The notes: generated by a model from the sequence alone, not told the origin. A DNA stretch of 64,000 nt from Streptomyces tuirus (GCA_018195615.1 JAGTPG010000002.1:1860001-1924000); one strand, 5' to 3'; positions 26,129-35,948 are shown, counted from the first letter of the stretch. Numbers and translations are program-made.

Positions 26129-27331
26129 ATGACTGCGCGCGCCGCCGACCGGGCCCGTTACGACCGGGCCACCGCCCATCTCGACGCTCCTCTCGCGATC
26201 GTGGACCTGGACGCCTTCGACGCCAACGCCGCCGATCTGGTCCGCCGCGCCGGGGGGAAGCCCGTCCGGGTCGCCAGCAAGTCCGTGCGGTGCCGGGCGC
26301 TGCTGGAACGCGTCCTGGCCCGGGACGGGTTCGCCGGGATCATGTCGTTCACCCTCGCCGAGTCGCTGTGGCTGGCCCGGTCGGGGTTCGACGACGTGTT
26401 GCTCGCCTACCCGTCCGCCGACCGCGCCGCGTTCGCGGAACTGGCCGGTGATCCCAAGCTCGCCGCCGCCGTCACGGTGATGGTCGACGATGTCGCCCAG
26501 CTCGATCTCATCGACGCGTCCCGGGGCGGCGGTCGTGAAGTCGTCCGCGTGTGCCTGGAGTTGGACACGTCCCTGAAGCTGCTCGGCGGCCGGGTGCGGG
26601 TCGGGGCCCGGCGTTCGCCGTTGCACTCCCCCGCCCAGGTCGCCGACGTGGCCCGGGCGGTGGCCCGGCGGCCGGGTTTCGAGGTCGTGGGGATCATGGC
26701 GTACGAGGGGCATGTCGCCGGTGTCGGGGACGCGGTGGCGGGTCGGCCGCTGCGGTCGCGTGCCGTCCGGCTGATGCAGACCGCGGCCAAGCGTGAACTC
26801 GCCGCCCGGCGTGCGGAGGTGGTGCGTGCCGTGCGGGCCGTCGTGCCGGGGCTGGAGTTCGTCAACGGTGGCGGCACCGGCTCGGTGCAGCACACGGCGG
26901 CCGAGGACGCGGTGACCGAGATCGCCGCCGGGTCGGGGCTGTACGTGCCGCGGCTGTTCGACAACTACACCTCGTTCAGCGGCCGTCCGGCGGCTCTCTT
27001 CGCCCAGCCCGTCGTACGGCGGCCGGGGGTGGGGGTGGTGACCGTGCTCGGTGGTGGGTATCCCGCTTCCGGGGCTGCCGGGGCCGACCGGTCGCCCGTG
27101 CCGTATCTGCCCGAGGGGCTGCGCTACGACCCTCAGGAGGGGGCCGGCGAGGTGCAGACGCCGCTGCTCGGCTCGCCCGCCGACGATCTGCTGATCGGGG
27201 ACAAGGTCTGGTTCCGGCACGCCAAGGCCGGTGAGCTGTGCGAGCGGTTCGACCGGCTGCACCTGGTCGAGGGCGACGCGGTGACGGCGACCGTGCCGAC
27301 CTACCGCGGCGAGGGCCACACCTTCCTGTAG
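26129..27331 (+). CDS. PLP-dependent amino acid deaminase/aldolase-like protein (alanine-racemase N-terminal fold)
   Basis: 400 residues. A PLP-binding TIM barrel of the alanine racemase/D-threonine aldolase superfamily, with the cofactor lysine in 'RVASKSVRCRALLERVL' (near 50), 'GIMSFTLAESLWLA', 'VCLELDTSLKLLGGRVRVG' and 'VNGGGTGSVQHTAAEDAVTE'. It is followed by a C-terminal beta domain ending 'VPTYRGEGHTFL'. Related enzymes cleave or deaminate D-3-hydroxy amino acids; the real substrate is unknown. ATG 26129 is chosen because conservation starts just after it. The longer open frame upstream runs through the low-complexity gene on the other strand. Confidence 0.8.
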   Translation: MTARAADRARYDRATAHLDAPLAIVDLDAFDANAADLVRRAGGKPVRVASKSVRCRALLERVLARDGFAGIMSFTLAESLWLARSGFDDVLLAYPSADRAAFAELAGDPKLAAAVTVMVDDVAQLDLIDASRGGGREVVRVCLELDTSLKLLGGRVRVGARRSPLHSPAQVADVARAVARRPGFEVVGIMAYEGHVAGVGDAVAGRPLRSRAVRLMQTAAKRELAARRAEVVRAVRAVVPGLEFVNGGGTGSVQHTAAEDAVTEIAAGSGLYVPRLFDNYTSFSGRPAALFAQPVVRRPGVGVVTVLGGGYPASGAAGADRSPVPYLPEGLRYDPQEGAGEVQTPLLGSPADDLLIGDKVWFRHAKAGELCERFDRLHLVEGDAVTATVPTYRGEGHTFL

Positions 27332-27349
27332 GCCACCGGCCGGAAGCGA

Positions 27350-28275
27350 TCAGTCCGACGGGCCGATGCTGCTGCCCACGCCGCCGCCGGTGTCCGCGTC
27401 GCCGAACGGCCTGATGCCCTTGGTGATGCGGTCCATGTCGGCGAGCGGCGGCCCGTCCTCGCCGGCGTCGAAGACGTAGCGGACGAGGACCGGGGACTCG
27501 GTGCCGACGCTGGACGGGAAGACCAGCGACTGGACGTAGCCGCCCGGCCCCTTCGCGGTCTCGACGCGCCAGCGCACGAAGTACCCCGCGCGGCCCGCCA
27601 CGGCGACCGGGCCGGACTTGACGAGCTGGTGCGACTCGATGCCGCCGTGGAGTTCGCGGCCGAGTCCGTCGCGGTCGTAGGCCTCGTCGGCGGCGTCCTT
27701 GATGTCGGCCTTGGCGAGGGCCTCGGGAGACTTCTCGTCGTTCTCGGTCACCGTGCGGGAGAAGACCATGCCGTGGCGGCAGATGCCGACGCCGCCGGGG
27801 CAGTCGTAGGTGCCGTCGGTCGTCATGACGACGTCGTCCTGGGCGACGTACTGCGGCCGGACCCAGCCGTCGAGCAGCGGGAAGGTGACGCCGTTGAGCT
27901 GGTCCTCGACGACGGCCGGACCGTCTGCGGAGGGCTCGGAGGCGGAGGCGGACGGCTCGGCGGTGGAAGGGGACGGATCACCGGGCTGCTCGACCGTGGC
28001 CGAGGCCGTGAGTGTCGGGGCCGTTCTCGTCTCGGGGGCGCCGCCGTCCTCGCCCGTGAGGACGACGGCTCCGGTGACGACCGCCGCGACGAGGGCGGCC
28101 CCGGCGGCGGTCAGGGCGACGGCCTTCGCCCGCCCGTTCCCGCCGCCCGGGACGGGGCCACCGGGGCGGCGGGCGCCCCGGGCGTGCGGCGGTGCTCGGT
28201 CCAGGCCGTGCCGTCCCACCAGCGTTCCAGGTGCGGGCCGTGCGGATCGGGATACCAGCCGGGCGGTGGCGTCAT
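27350..28275 (-). CDS. DUF2510-domain membrane protein (one frameshift)
   Basis: About 308 residues. The N-terminal DUF2510 motif is 'PPPGWYPDPHGPHLERWWDG' (residues 4-23), a short Trp/Pro-rich segment found before membrane helices in actinobacterial proteins. One transmembrane helix follows ('ALTAAGAALVAAVVTGAVVL'), then a Ser/Pro/Glu linker and an extracellular domain of about 190 residues with two cysteines in 'CPGGVGICRHG'. One base is missing in the G run 28154-28157, between the linker after DUF2510 and the helix. Start ATG 28275 has GGGA at five bases, but ATG 28281 is possible. Function unknown. Confidence 0.8.
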
Positions 28276-28322
28276 GCTCATCCCGGCACTGTAGGGCGAG
28301 ATCCCGGCCGCCAGGACACGCC

Positions 28323-29108
28323 TTACAGGGGTGTGACGTACGCCCCCGCGATCCCGCCGTCGACCAGGAAGTCGGTGGCGTTCACGAAGGAGGAGTCGTC
28401 GCTGGCGAGGAAGGCCACGGCGGCGGCGATCTCCTCCGCCTCGGCGAACCGGCCGACCGGGATGTGCACCAGGCGGCGCGCGGCGCGCTCCGGGTCCTTG
28501 GCGAACAGCTCCTGGAGGAGGGGGGTGTTGACCGGGCCGGGGCACAGGGCGTTGACCCGGATGCCGTCGCGGGCGAACTGCACGCCCAGTTCGCGGGACA
28601 TGGCCAGGACGCCGCCCTTGGAGGCCGTGTACGAGATCTGGGACGTGGCCGCGCCCATCCTCGCCACGAACGACGCGGTGTTGATGATGGAGCCCCTGCC
28701 CTGCTGCCGCATGTAGGGGATGGCGGCCTTGCAGCACAGGTAGACGGAGGTGAGGTTGACCTCCTGGACGCGCTTCCAGGCCTCCAGGCCGGTCTCCAGG
28801 ATGGAGTCGTCGTCGGGCGGGGAGATGCCGGCGTTGTTGAAGGCGATGTCGACGCTGCCGTAGGTGTCGTGGGCGGTCTTGAAGAGGGCCTCGACCTCCT
28901 CGGGGTCGGTGACGTCGACCTTCACGAAGATGCCGCCGGTCTCCTCGGCGGCGGCCTTGCCGCGGACTTCGTCGACGTCGCCGCAGACGACGTGGGCGCC
29001 CTCGGAGGCGAGGCGGCGGGCGGCGGCGAGGCCGATGCCGCTGCCGGCTCCGGTGACGACGGCGGTACGGCCGACCAGCCGGCGGCAGATGGTGTCCTGA
29101 GCAGTCAC
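28323..29108 (-). CDS. Short-chain dehydrogenase/reductase of the ethanolamine-type cluster
   Basis: A 261-residue NAD(P)-dependent oxidoreductase. The glycine motif is 'VVTGAGSGIGLAAARRLA', the NNAG motif 'IAFNNAGIS', and the catalytic Tyr/Lys are in 'YTASKGGVLAMS'. A C-terminal 'FLVDGGIAGAYVTPL' completes the classical SDR fold. The GTG start overlaps the aldehyde dehydrogenase stop (GTGA), so it is translated with it. In the proposed pathway it could oxidise the hydroxyl of gamma-glutamylethanolamide to the aldehyde used by the neighbouring dehydrogenase. This step is inference from gene order. Confidence 0.88.
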   Translation of the reverse strand: MTAQDTICRRLVGRTAVVTGAGSGIGLAAARRLASEGAHVVCGDVDEVRGKAAAEETGGIFVKVDVTDPEEVEALFKTAHDTYGSVDIAFNNAGISPPDDDSILETGLEAWKRVQEVNLTSVYLCCKAAIPYMRQQGRGSIINTASFVARMGAATSQISYTASKGGVLAMSRELGVQFARDGIRVNALCPGPVNTPLLQELFAKDPERAARRLVHIPVGRFAEAEEIAAAVAFLASDDSSFVNATDFLVDGGIAGAYVTPL

Positions 29109-30489
29109 TGTGCGGGGCCCTCCGTGCTGATGAAGACGTTCTTGGTTTCGGTGAAGGCGGCCAGGGCCTCGGGACCGAGCTCGCGGCCGACGCCCGACTG
29201 CTTGTAGCCGCCGAACGGGGTCCAGTAGCGGACGCTGGCGTGGGAGTTGACGGACAGGTTGCCGGCGCGGACGGCCTGGGAGACGCGCAGGGCCCGGCCG
29301 ACGTCCCGGGTCCAGATGGAGCCGGAGAGGCCGTACGGGGTGTCGTTGGCCAGGCGGATCGCGTCGGCCTCGTCGGTGAAGGGCTGCAGCACGGCGACGG
29401 GGCCGAAGATCTCCTCGCGAGCGCACACCGAGTCGGGTGCCTCCCCGGTGAGGACGGTCGGCGGGAACCAGAAGCCGGGCCCCTCGGGTGCGCTGCCGCG
29501 CAGGGCGGGGGCGTCCTCGGGTACGAAGCTGCGGACGCGGTCGAGTTGCTGCCGGGAGATGAGCGGGCCCATCTGCGTCTTCTCGTCGGCCGGGTCGCCC
29601 ACCACCACGTCGGCCAGCGCCTTGGCGAGCAGTTCGCGGACCTCGTCGTACACCGTCTCCTGGACCAGGATGCGGGTGCGTGCGCAGCAGTCCTGGCCGG
29701 CGTTGTCGAGGAAGGAGAAGGGGTCGACGGCGGTCTTCAGGTCGGCGTCGGCGAAGACGATGTTGGGGCTCTTGCCGCCGAGTTCGAGGGTGACCGGCTT
29801 GACCTGCTCGGCGCCGAGCGCCGCGACGCGCTTCCCGGTCCGGGTGGAGCCGGTGAAGACGATCTTGGCGACACCGGGGTGGCGTACGAGCGCGTCGCCC
29901 GTCACGCCGCCGTGTCCCGGCAGGACCTGGACGAGGTGCTCCGGGAGCCCGGCCTCCAGGGCGAGTTCGGCCAGGCGCAGCGCGGTGAGGGGGGTGGTCT
30001 CGGCGGGCTTGAGGAGGACCGCGTTCCCGGCCGCGAGGGCGGGGGCCGTGCCCCAGGCGGCGATCGGCATGGGGAAGTTCCACGGCGCGATCACGCCGAC
30101 CACACCGAGCGGTTCGAGGATCGTGACGTCGAGGCCGCCGGGCACCGGGATCTGCCGGCCGGTGAGCCGCTCCACTCCCCCGGCCGCGTAGTCCAGCAGG
30201 TCGCGGACGTTGCCCGCCTCCCAGCGGGCGTTGCCGATGGTGTGGCCGGCCTCCCGGACCTCCAGGCGGGCCAGTTCCTCCAGGTGCTCGTCGACGGTGG
30301 CCGCGAAGCGGCGCAGCAGCCGGGCGCGGTCGCCGGGGTGAGGGCGGCCCAGATCCGCTGTGCCCTGGCGGCGTGGGTGACGGCCGCGTCGACGTCCGCC
30401 GGGGTCGCCCCGGCGATGGCGGCGACGACCTCCTCGGTCGCGGGGTTCAGTACTTCCAGAAGGTGCTCGGAAGACAAGTGGGGCCTCAC
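29105..30489 (-). CDS. Aldehyde dehydrogenase of the ethanolamine-type cluster (one frameshift)
   Basis: About 461 residues. It oxidises an aldehyde to the acid with NAD(P). The family marks are 'GVIAPWNFPMPIAAW', 'FTGSTRTGKRV', the catalytic Glu in 'TLELGGKSPNIVF', the nucleophilic Cys in 'NAGQDCCARTRILVQ' and 'EEIFGPVAVLQPF'. One base is missing in the G run 30334-30337, between 'AQRIWAALTP' and the restored 'GDRARLLRRFAA'. The GTG start at 30489 overlaps the stop of the glutamine-synthetase-like gene (GTGA). Together with that gene it resembles the PuuA-PuuC logic in which a gamma-glutamyl aldehyde is oxidised. The exact substrate is inferred. Confidence 0.9.
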
Positions 30490-31854
30490 AAACGTTCGAA
30501 GGAGCGGCGCAGCTCCCAGTCGGTCACCGCGGCGTCGAAGGCGTCCAGTTCGACGCGCGCCATGTTGCGGTAGTGCGCGACGACCTCGTCCCCGAAGGCG
30601 GCCTTGGCGATGGGGCTGTTCTCCCAGAGCTCGGCGGCCTCGCGCAGAGTGGTGGGGACGTGGGCGAAGTCGGCGGTGTAGGCGTTGCCGGGGCAGGGGT
30701 CGGGCAGTTCCAGCTTCTGCTCGATGCCGTGCAGTCCGGCCGCGACCAGTCCGGCGACGGCGAGGTAGGGGTTGACGTCCCCGCCGGGCAGCCGGTTCTC
30801 GAAGCGCAGGGAGCGGCCGTGGCCGACCACGCGCAGCGCGCAGGTGCGGTTGTCCTGGCCCCAGGCGACGGCGGTCGGGGCGAAGGAGCCGGGCTGGAAC
30901 CGCTTGTAGGAGTTGATGTTGGGGGCGTAGAGGAGCGAGAAGTCGCGCAGGGCGGCGAGCTGGCCGGCGAGGAAGTGGCGCATGACCTCCGACATGCCGC
31001 CGGGGTCGTCGGAGGAACCGGCCATGGCGTTGTTGCCGCCCGCGTCGGTGAGCGAGAGGTGGATGTGGCAGGAGTTGCCCTCGCGCTCGTTGTACTTGGC
31101 CATGAAGGTGATCGACATGCCCTCCTGCGCGGCGATCTCCTTGGCGCCGGTCTTGTAGACGGCGTGCTGGTCACAGGTGACCAGGGCCTCGTCGTAGCGG
31201 AAGGCGATCTCGTGCTGGCCGGGGTTGCACTCGCCCTTGGCGGACTCGACGGTGAGGCCGGCGCCCGCCATCTCGTTGCGGATGCGGCGCAGCAGGGGCT
31301 CGATGCGGCCGGTGCCGAGGACCGAGTAGTCGATGTTGTACTGGTTGGCCGGTGTCAGACCTCTGTAGTTCGCGTCCCAGGCCTGTTCATAGCTGTCCTT
31401 GAAAACGATGAACTCCAGCTCGGTGCCGACCTGGGCGGTGTAGCCGAGCTCGGCGAGGCGCTCCAGCTGGCGGCGCAGTATCTGGCGGGGGCCGCCACGA
31501 CCGGGGAGCCGTCGTTCCAGGCGAGGTCGGCGTGGAGCATGGCCGTGCCCTCGTTCCAGGGGACGCGGCGCAGGGTGGCCAGGTCCGGGTGCATGGCGAA
31601 GTCGCCGTAGCCGCGGTCCCAGGAGGACATCGCGTAGCCGTCGACGGTGTTCATCTCGGTGTCGACGGCGAGCAGGTAATTGCAGCCCTCGGTGCCGTGC
31701 TGGAGGACCTCGTCGAGGAAGAAGCGCGCGGCGAACCGCTTGCCCTGAAGACGCCCTTGCATGTCGGGGAAGGCCAGGACGACAGTGTCGATCTCACCGC
31801 CCGCGACGAGGGCGTGCAGCTCCTCGACGCTCAGCGGGGTGTGCGGTCTGCCAC
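30486..31854 (-). CDS. glnA4: Glutamine-synthetase-like gamma-glutamylethanolamide synthetase, GlnA4 type (two frameshifts)
   Basis: About 456 residues. The glutamine synthetase fold is complete: the N-terminal beta-grasp ('VLAFPDMQGRLQGKRF'), 'YNIDYSVLGTGRIEPLLRRI', the ATP/glutamate site 'GECNPGQHEIAFRY', 'NSCHIHLSL', and 'RFENRLPGGDVNPYLA'. It is shorter than and unlike GlnA, and lacks the adenylylation-loop sequence of GlnA. Such enzymes ligate glutamate to amines. By neighbourhood (ethanolamine permease, aldehyde dehydrogenase, PuuD hydrolase) it matches S. coelicolor GlnA4. Two single-base losses occur, at 31836-31839 and 31487-31491. The restored GTG start at 31854 has AGGAGG seven bases upstream. 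It leads the operon with the dehydrogenases. Confidence 0.88.
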
Positions 31855-31872
31855 GGGACGGCCTCCTAGGCT

Positions 31873-31898
31873 CCTTGGATCCGCTGCCTTGGATCCGC
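31873..31898. promoter_or_regulatory. Tandem 14-bp repeats in the glnA4/FadR divergent promoter region
   Basis: CCTTGGATCCGC occurs at 31873-31884 and again at 31887-31898, a 14-base period in the 98-base gap between the divergent starts. Each unit holds the palindrome GGATCC. The location fits an operator for the FadR-type regulator or an activator of the cluster. Confidence 0.4.
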
Positions 31899-31952
31899 CG
31901 GGAGCCATAAGGTATTGCGGAGAACCATTGCTTGGGAAGGGGGCACGGCCAC

Positions 31953-32686
31953 ATGTCGGAGGAAGCGGACAGCGAGGTGCGGGACGGGCTGACACCGGTG
32001 CTGCGGCCGGTGCGCGCGGGCAACGGCTTCGAGGAGGCGCTGGAGCAGATCCTCCAGGTCGTGCGGCTGGGTCTGGTGCCGGGGGGCGAGCGACTGCCGG
32101 CCGAGCGGGAGCTGGCGGAGCGGCTGGGGATCAGCCGGGTGACCCTGCGGGAGGTGCTGAAGGTGCTCCAGGACCAGGGCTGGTCGAGTCGCGGCGTGGC
32201 CGCTACGGCGGCACGTTCGTGCTGCCGCGCACGGACGCCGGCGGCGAGGACGAACTGCGGCGCCGGATCGCCGAGGTCGACATAGAGGACGTGCTGCGGT
32301 TCCGGGAAGTGCTGGAGGTGGGCGCGGCGGGGCTGTGCGCGACGCACGGCCTGACGGACGAGCAGGAGCAGCGGCTGCGGGAGGCGCTGGCGCGCACGCA
32401 CGACGCGCCGCTGAACGACTACCGGCGCCGGGACACGCTGCTCCACCTCACGCTGGCGGAGCTGTGCGGCTCGCCGACGCTGACCGCGCAGTACGCGGCG
32501 GTGCGGGCCACGGTCAACGACCTGCTCGACTGCATCCCGCTCCTGGTACGCAATCTGGAGCACTCGCAGCGGCAGCACACCGCGCTGGTGGAGGCGGTGC
32601 TGGACCGGGACGCGGACGGGGCGCGGGAGATGATGCGGGAGCACTGCGGGGGGACGGCGGCGCTGCTCCGCGGGTTCCTCGGCTGA
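31953..32686 (+). CDS. FadR/GntR-family transcriptional regulator of the ethanolamine-type cluster (one frameshift)
   Basis: About 244 residues. The winged helix spans residues 25-95 ('GGERLPAERELAERLGISRV', recognition helix 'VTLREVLKVLQDQG'), and the FCD ligand-binding helical domain follows ('DVLRFREVLEVGAAGLCATH', 'RRDTLLHLTLAELCGSP', 'RQHTALVEAVLDRD', with His residues that usually hold a metal). One base is missing in the G run 32177-32179, at the junction 'DQG/LVESRRGRYGG'. It is divergent from glnA4 and upstream of the permease, so it most likely senses a pathway intermediate and controls both arms. Confidence 0.88.
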
Positions 32687-32836
32687 GCCGCGTCCCGGGC
32701 TCGGGAGTGAGGATTTACGGGTGATTAACGCACGGGTATTGCCTTCTCCTGGCCCGCACCGCAAAGGTATGGCTCCATTCCATTGAGTCGTAGCCGCTCG
32801 ACGCCGTGACCGCCGCCGCCCGTGGGGAGTCTGCCC

Positions 32837-34282
32837 GTGTCCCAGGAATCCACCAGCCCACCCACCGCCCAGGAGGCGGACGACTACCTGGAGCGCAGAG
32901 CTCTCCGCCGCGGCAGCGCCGGCTGGGTGCTGCTGACCGGACTCGGTGTCGCCTACGTCGTCTCCGGTGACTACTCGGGCTGGAACTTCGGCCTCGCCGA
33001 GGGCGGCTTCGGTGGCCTCGCGATCGCGATGGTGCTCATGGGCGCGATGTACGCCTGTATGGTCTTCGCCCTCGCCGAGCTGTCCTCGATCCTGCCGACG
33101 GCGGGCGGCGGTTACGGCTTCGCACGCCGGGCGCTCGGCCCCTGGGGCGGCTTCCTGACGGGTACGGCGATCCTCATCGAGTACGTCCTCGCGCCCGCGG
33201 CGATCGTCATCTTCATCGGCGACTACGTCGAGTCGCTGGGCCTGTTCGGCCTGGAGTCCGGGTGGCCGATGTATCTGGTCTGCTTCGCGATCTTCCTCGG
33301 CATCCATCTGTGGGGCGTGGGCGAGGCACTCCGCTTCAGCTTCGTCGTCACCGGCATCGCGGTGGCGGCCCTGATCGTGTTCGCGTTGGCGGCCCTGCCC
33401 GACTTCTCGTTCGGGTCGCTGGACGACATCCCGGTCGACGGCTCCGCCGCGGGGTCGAGCTCCTGGCTCCCGTTCGGCCTGCTCGGCATCTGGGCGGCGT
33501 TCCCCTTCGGCATGTGGTTCTTCCTGGGTGTCGAGGGGGTGCCGCTGGCCGCCGAGGAGACCAAGGAGCCCGCCCGTACGCTGCCGAAGGCGATCCGCTG
33601 GTCGATGGGCATCCTGGTGGTGCTGGCGGTGGTCACGTTCTTCGCCGCGGCGGGGGCGCGCGGCTCGGCCGCGGTCCAGGAGGCGGGCAACCCGCTGGTC
33701 GAGGCGCTCCAGCCGAACGGTGAGGCGACGACACTCAGCCGCATCGTCAACTACGCCGGGCTGGCGGGCCTGGTGGCCTCGTTCTTCTCCCTGATCTACG
33801 CGGGTTCGCGCCAGCTGTTCGCCCTCTCCCGCGCCGGATACCTGCCCCGCTTCCTCTCCCTCACCAGCCGCCGCAAGGCGCCGTACCTGGGCCTGCTGGT
33901 GCCCGGCACGATCGGCTTCCTGCTGGCGGCGGTGTCGGGCGACGGCGCGCGGATGCTCAACATCGCGGTCTTCGGCGCGACCATCTCCTACGCGCTGATG
34001 TCCCTGTCGCACATCGTGCTGCGCCGCCGTGAGCCGGAGCTGCCCCGGCCGTACCGTACGCCGGGCGGGGTGCTGACCTCCTCGGTCGCCCTGGTGCTGG
34101 CCTGCGCGGCGCTGGTGGCGACGTTCCTGGTGGACGTGACGGCGGCGTTCATCGCGCTGGTCGTGTACGCCGTGGCCGTCGCGTACTTCGGTCTGTACAG
34201 CCGGAAGCGGCTGGTGGCGCAGGCGCCGGAGGAGGAGTTCGCGGCGCTGGCGGCGGCCGAGGCAGAGTTGACGAGGGACTGA
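32837..34282 (+). CDS. Ethanolamine permease (APC superfamily)
   Basis: 481 residues with about twelve transmembrane segments. The opening 'GLGVAYVVSGDYSGWNFGLA' is the hallmark of ethanolamine permeases within the APC family, and the 'GVEGVPLAAEETKEPARTLP' loop is the conserved cytoplasmic signature. The soluble N terminus of about 30 residues holds 'EADDYLERRALRRG'. GTG 32837 is used because GGGGAG lies eight bases upstream; GTG 32822 is an alternative. It probably imports ethanolamine, the substrate of the GlnA4-type ligase. The gene is 25 bases from the PuuD-like gene and probably co-transcribed with it. Confidence 0.88.
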   Translation: MSQESTSPPTAQEADDYLERRALRRGSAGWVLLTGLGVAYVVSGDYSGWNFGLAEGGFGGLAIAMVLMGAMYACMVFALAELSSILPTAGGGYGFARRALGPWGGFLTGTAILIEYVLAPAAIVIFIGDYVESLGLFGLESGWPMYLVCFAIFLGIHLWGVGEALRFSFVVTGIAVAALIVFALAALPDFSFGSLDDIPVDGSAAGSSSWLPFGLLGIWAAFPFGMWFFLGVEGVPLAAEETKEPARTLPKAIRWSMGILVVLAVVTFFAAAGARGSAAVQEAGNPLVEALQPNGEATTLSRIVNYAGLAGLVASFFSLIYAGSRQLFALSRAGYLPRFLSLTSRRKAPYLGLLVPGTIGFLLAAVSGDGARMLNIAVFGATISYALMSLSHIVLRRREPELPRPYRTPGGVLTSSVALVLACAALVATFLVDVTAAFIALVVYAVAVAYFGLYSRKRLVAQAPEEEFAALAAAEAELTRD

Positions 34283-34307
34283 GGCATCGAACCCCGAGGG
34301 AGTTCTT

Positions 34308-34999
34308 GTGACCAGGCCGTTGATCGGTGTCAGCACCTATCTGGAGTCCGGGGCGCGCTGGGGCGTGTGGGAGCTGGAGGCCGCGCTGCTTCCGGTCGGC
34401 TATCCCCGCCTCGTGCAGCGCGCGGGCGGACTGGCCGCGATGCTTCCGCCGGACGACCCCGGGTACGCGGCCGAGGCCGTGGCCCGGCTGGACGGACTGG
34501 TCATCGCGGGCGGCCCGGACGTGGAGCCCGTACGGTACGGCGCCGAGCCGCACCCACGTACCGGGCCGCCGGCGAGGGAGCGGGACGCCTGGGAGCTGGC
34601 CCTGATCGACGCTGCCCTGGCGGCGCGCGTCCCGCTGCTCGGCATCTGCCGGGGCATGCAACTGCTGAACGTCGCCCTCGGGGGACGCTGGTGCAGCACC
34701 TCGACGGGCACGCGGAGGTCGTGGGCGTCTTCGGCAGCCATGCGGTGAAGCCGGTGCCGGGGAGTCTGTACGCCGGTGTCGTCCCGGAGGAGACGTCCGT
34801 ACCTACGTACCACCACCAGGCCGTGGACCGCCTGGGCGCGGGCCTGATCCCGTCGGCGTACGCCGCTGACGGCACGGTGGAGGCGGTGGAGTTGCCGACC
34901 GGTGCGGGATGGGTGCTGGGGGTGCAGTGGCATCCGGAGATGGGTGAGGACGTGCGGGTGATGCGGGCGTTGGTGGAGGCGGCGAGCGCTGTGGGCTGA
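34308..34999 (+). CDS. PuuD-type gamma-glutamyl amide hydrolase, class I amidotransferase fold (one frameshift)
   Basis: About 230 residues. It begins 'PLIGVSTYLESGARWGVWELEAA', then 'GLVIAGGPDVEPVRYG', the nucleophile Cys in 'GICRGMQLLNVALGG' and the His-Glu pair in 'GVQWHPEMGED'. Relatives hydrolyse gamma-glutamyl-GABA (PuuD). In this cluster the logical substrate is the gamma-glutamyl product of ethanolamine oxidation, freeing glutamate and glycine. One base is missing in the G run 34680-34684 (restored: ALGGTLVQHLDGH). The GTG start follows CGAGGGA. It is convergent with the LysR gene. Confidence 0.87.
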
Positions 35000-35018
35000 A
35001 CCCCGCGGGGGCGAAGGA

Positions 35019-35948
35019 CTACCCCCGCGTCAGCGACAACAAGTCCCGGGCCGGACCAGTAGGCCGATGCCCCGTAGGCCATACCGCCCTCAGGTCCCGT
35101 GCCAGGGCGACCCCCTCCACCGGCACGCTCACCAACCGCCGCATCGCCAGCTCCTCCCCCACCGCCAGTTCACTGAGCACCGCCGGCCCCGCCCCGCTCA
35201 CCGCCGCCGCCTTCACCGCCGTCGTGGACGACAGCTCGATCAGCGGCCGGGCGAGTCCACCCAGCGCCGCGTCCAGGACCTGCCGCGTGCCCGAACCCTT
35301 CTCGCGCAGGAGCAGTGGCGTCTTGGCCAGCTCCGACGCCTCCAGCGGGCGCCGACGGCGGGACCACGCGTGCCCGGGCGCGGTCACCACTATCAACCGG
35401 TCATGGGCGATGACCACGGAGTCCAGCCCGGTCGGGACGGTCAGCCCCTCCACGAACCCCAGATCCGCCTCGTCCGACAGCAGCCGCTCCGCGACCACCG
35501 TGGAGTTCCCGGCATGCAGGGAGACCGCCGTGTCGGGCCGCTGCGCACGCAGCGCGAGGAGCCAGCCCGGCAGCAGGTACTCGGCGATCGTCATGCTCGC
35601 CGCCACCCGCAACCGGGAGTCTCGGCGATCGCGCAGCGCCTGCGCACCCACGTCGAACGCCTCCGCCGCCTCGACGATCCGCCGCGCCCAGTCCGTCACC
35701 AGCGCACCGGCGTCCGTGAGCTTGGAGCCCCGCGGCGAGCGGTCGACCAGTGCCACGCCGAGCTGCCGCTCCATCGACCGGATCCGGCTGCTGGCGGCCG
35801 GCTGGGTGATGCCGAGTTCCCGCGCGGCCCCGCCCAGGCTGCCGAGCCGCGCCACGGCCAGCAGCAGTTCCAGGGCGCCCAGATCGGGCACCCGGTGGGC
35901 CAGGGTTCCGGCGGTCGGCGGACCGGTCTGCTCCTCCGCATTACTCAT
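35019..35948 (-). CDS. LysR-family transcriptional regulator
   Basis: 309 residues. The N-terminal helix-turn-helix is typical ('LELLLAVARLGSLGGAARELG' with 'ITQPAASSRIRSMERQLG'), and the C-terminal two-lobed ligand-binding domain starts 'SRLRVAASMTIAEYLLPGWL' and contains 'EADLGFVEGL' and 'LLLREKGSGTRQVLDAAL'. It resembles CysB/CbbR-like sensors of anions or metabolites. It is divergent from the TDT transporter gene with a 70-base gap, the usual arrangement of a LysR activator and its target. The start ATG 35948 matches the family length. Confidence 0.88.
   Translation of the reverse strand: MSNAEEQTGPPTAGTLAHRVPDLGALELLLAVARLGSLGGAARELGITQPAASSRIRSMERQLGVALVDRSPRGSKLTDAGALVTDWARRIVEAAEAFDVGAQALRDRRDSRLRVAASMTIAEYLLPGWLLALRAQRPDTAVSLHAGNSTVVAERLLSDEADLGFVEGLTVPTGLDSVVIAHDRLIVVTAPGHAWSRRRRPLEASELAKTPLLLREKGSGTRQVLDAALGGLARPLIELSSTTAVKAAAVSGAGPAVLSELAVGEELAMRRLVSVPVEGVALARDLRAVWPTGHRPTGPARDLLSLTRG

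Noticed and set aside
31355..34336. A 993-codon minus-strand open frame spanning glnA4 and the permease
   Set aside because: It joins the true glnA4 N terminus to antisense of the permease and FadR genes; only its end is real.
34680..34684. Programmed frameshift as explanation of the PuuD, GlnA4 or PheT breaks
   Set aside because: Breaks occur in many unrelated genes at ordinary G/C runs and lack slippery heptamers or downstream structures, so an error model is simpler.
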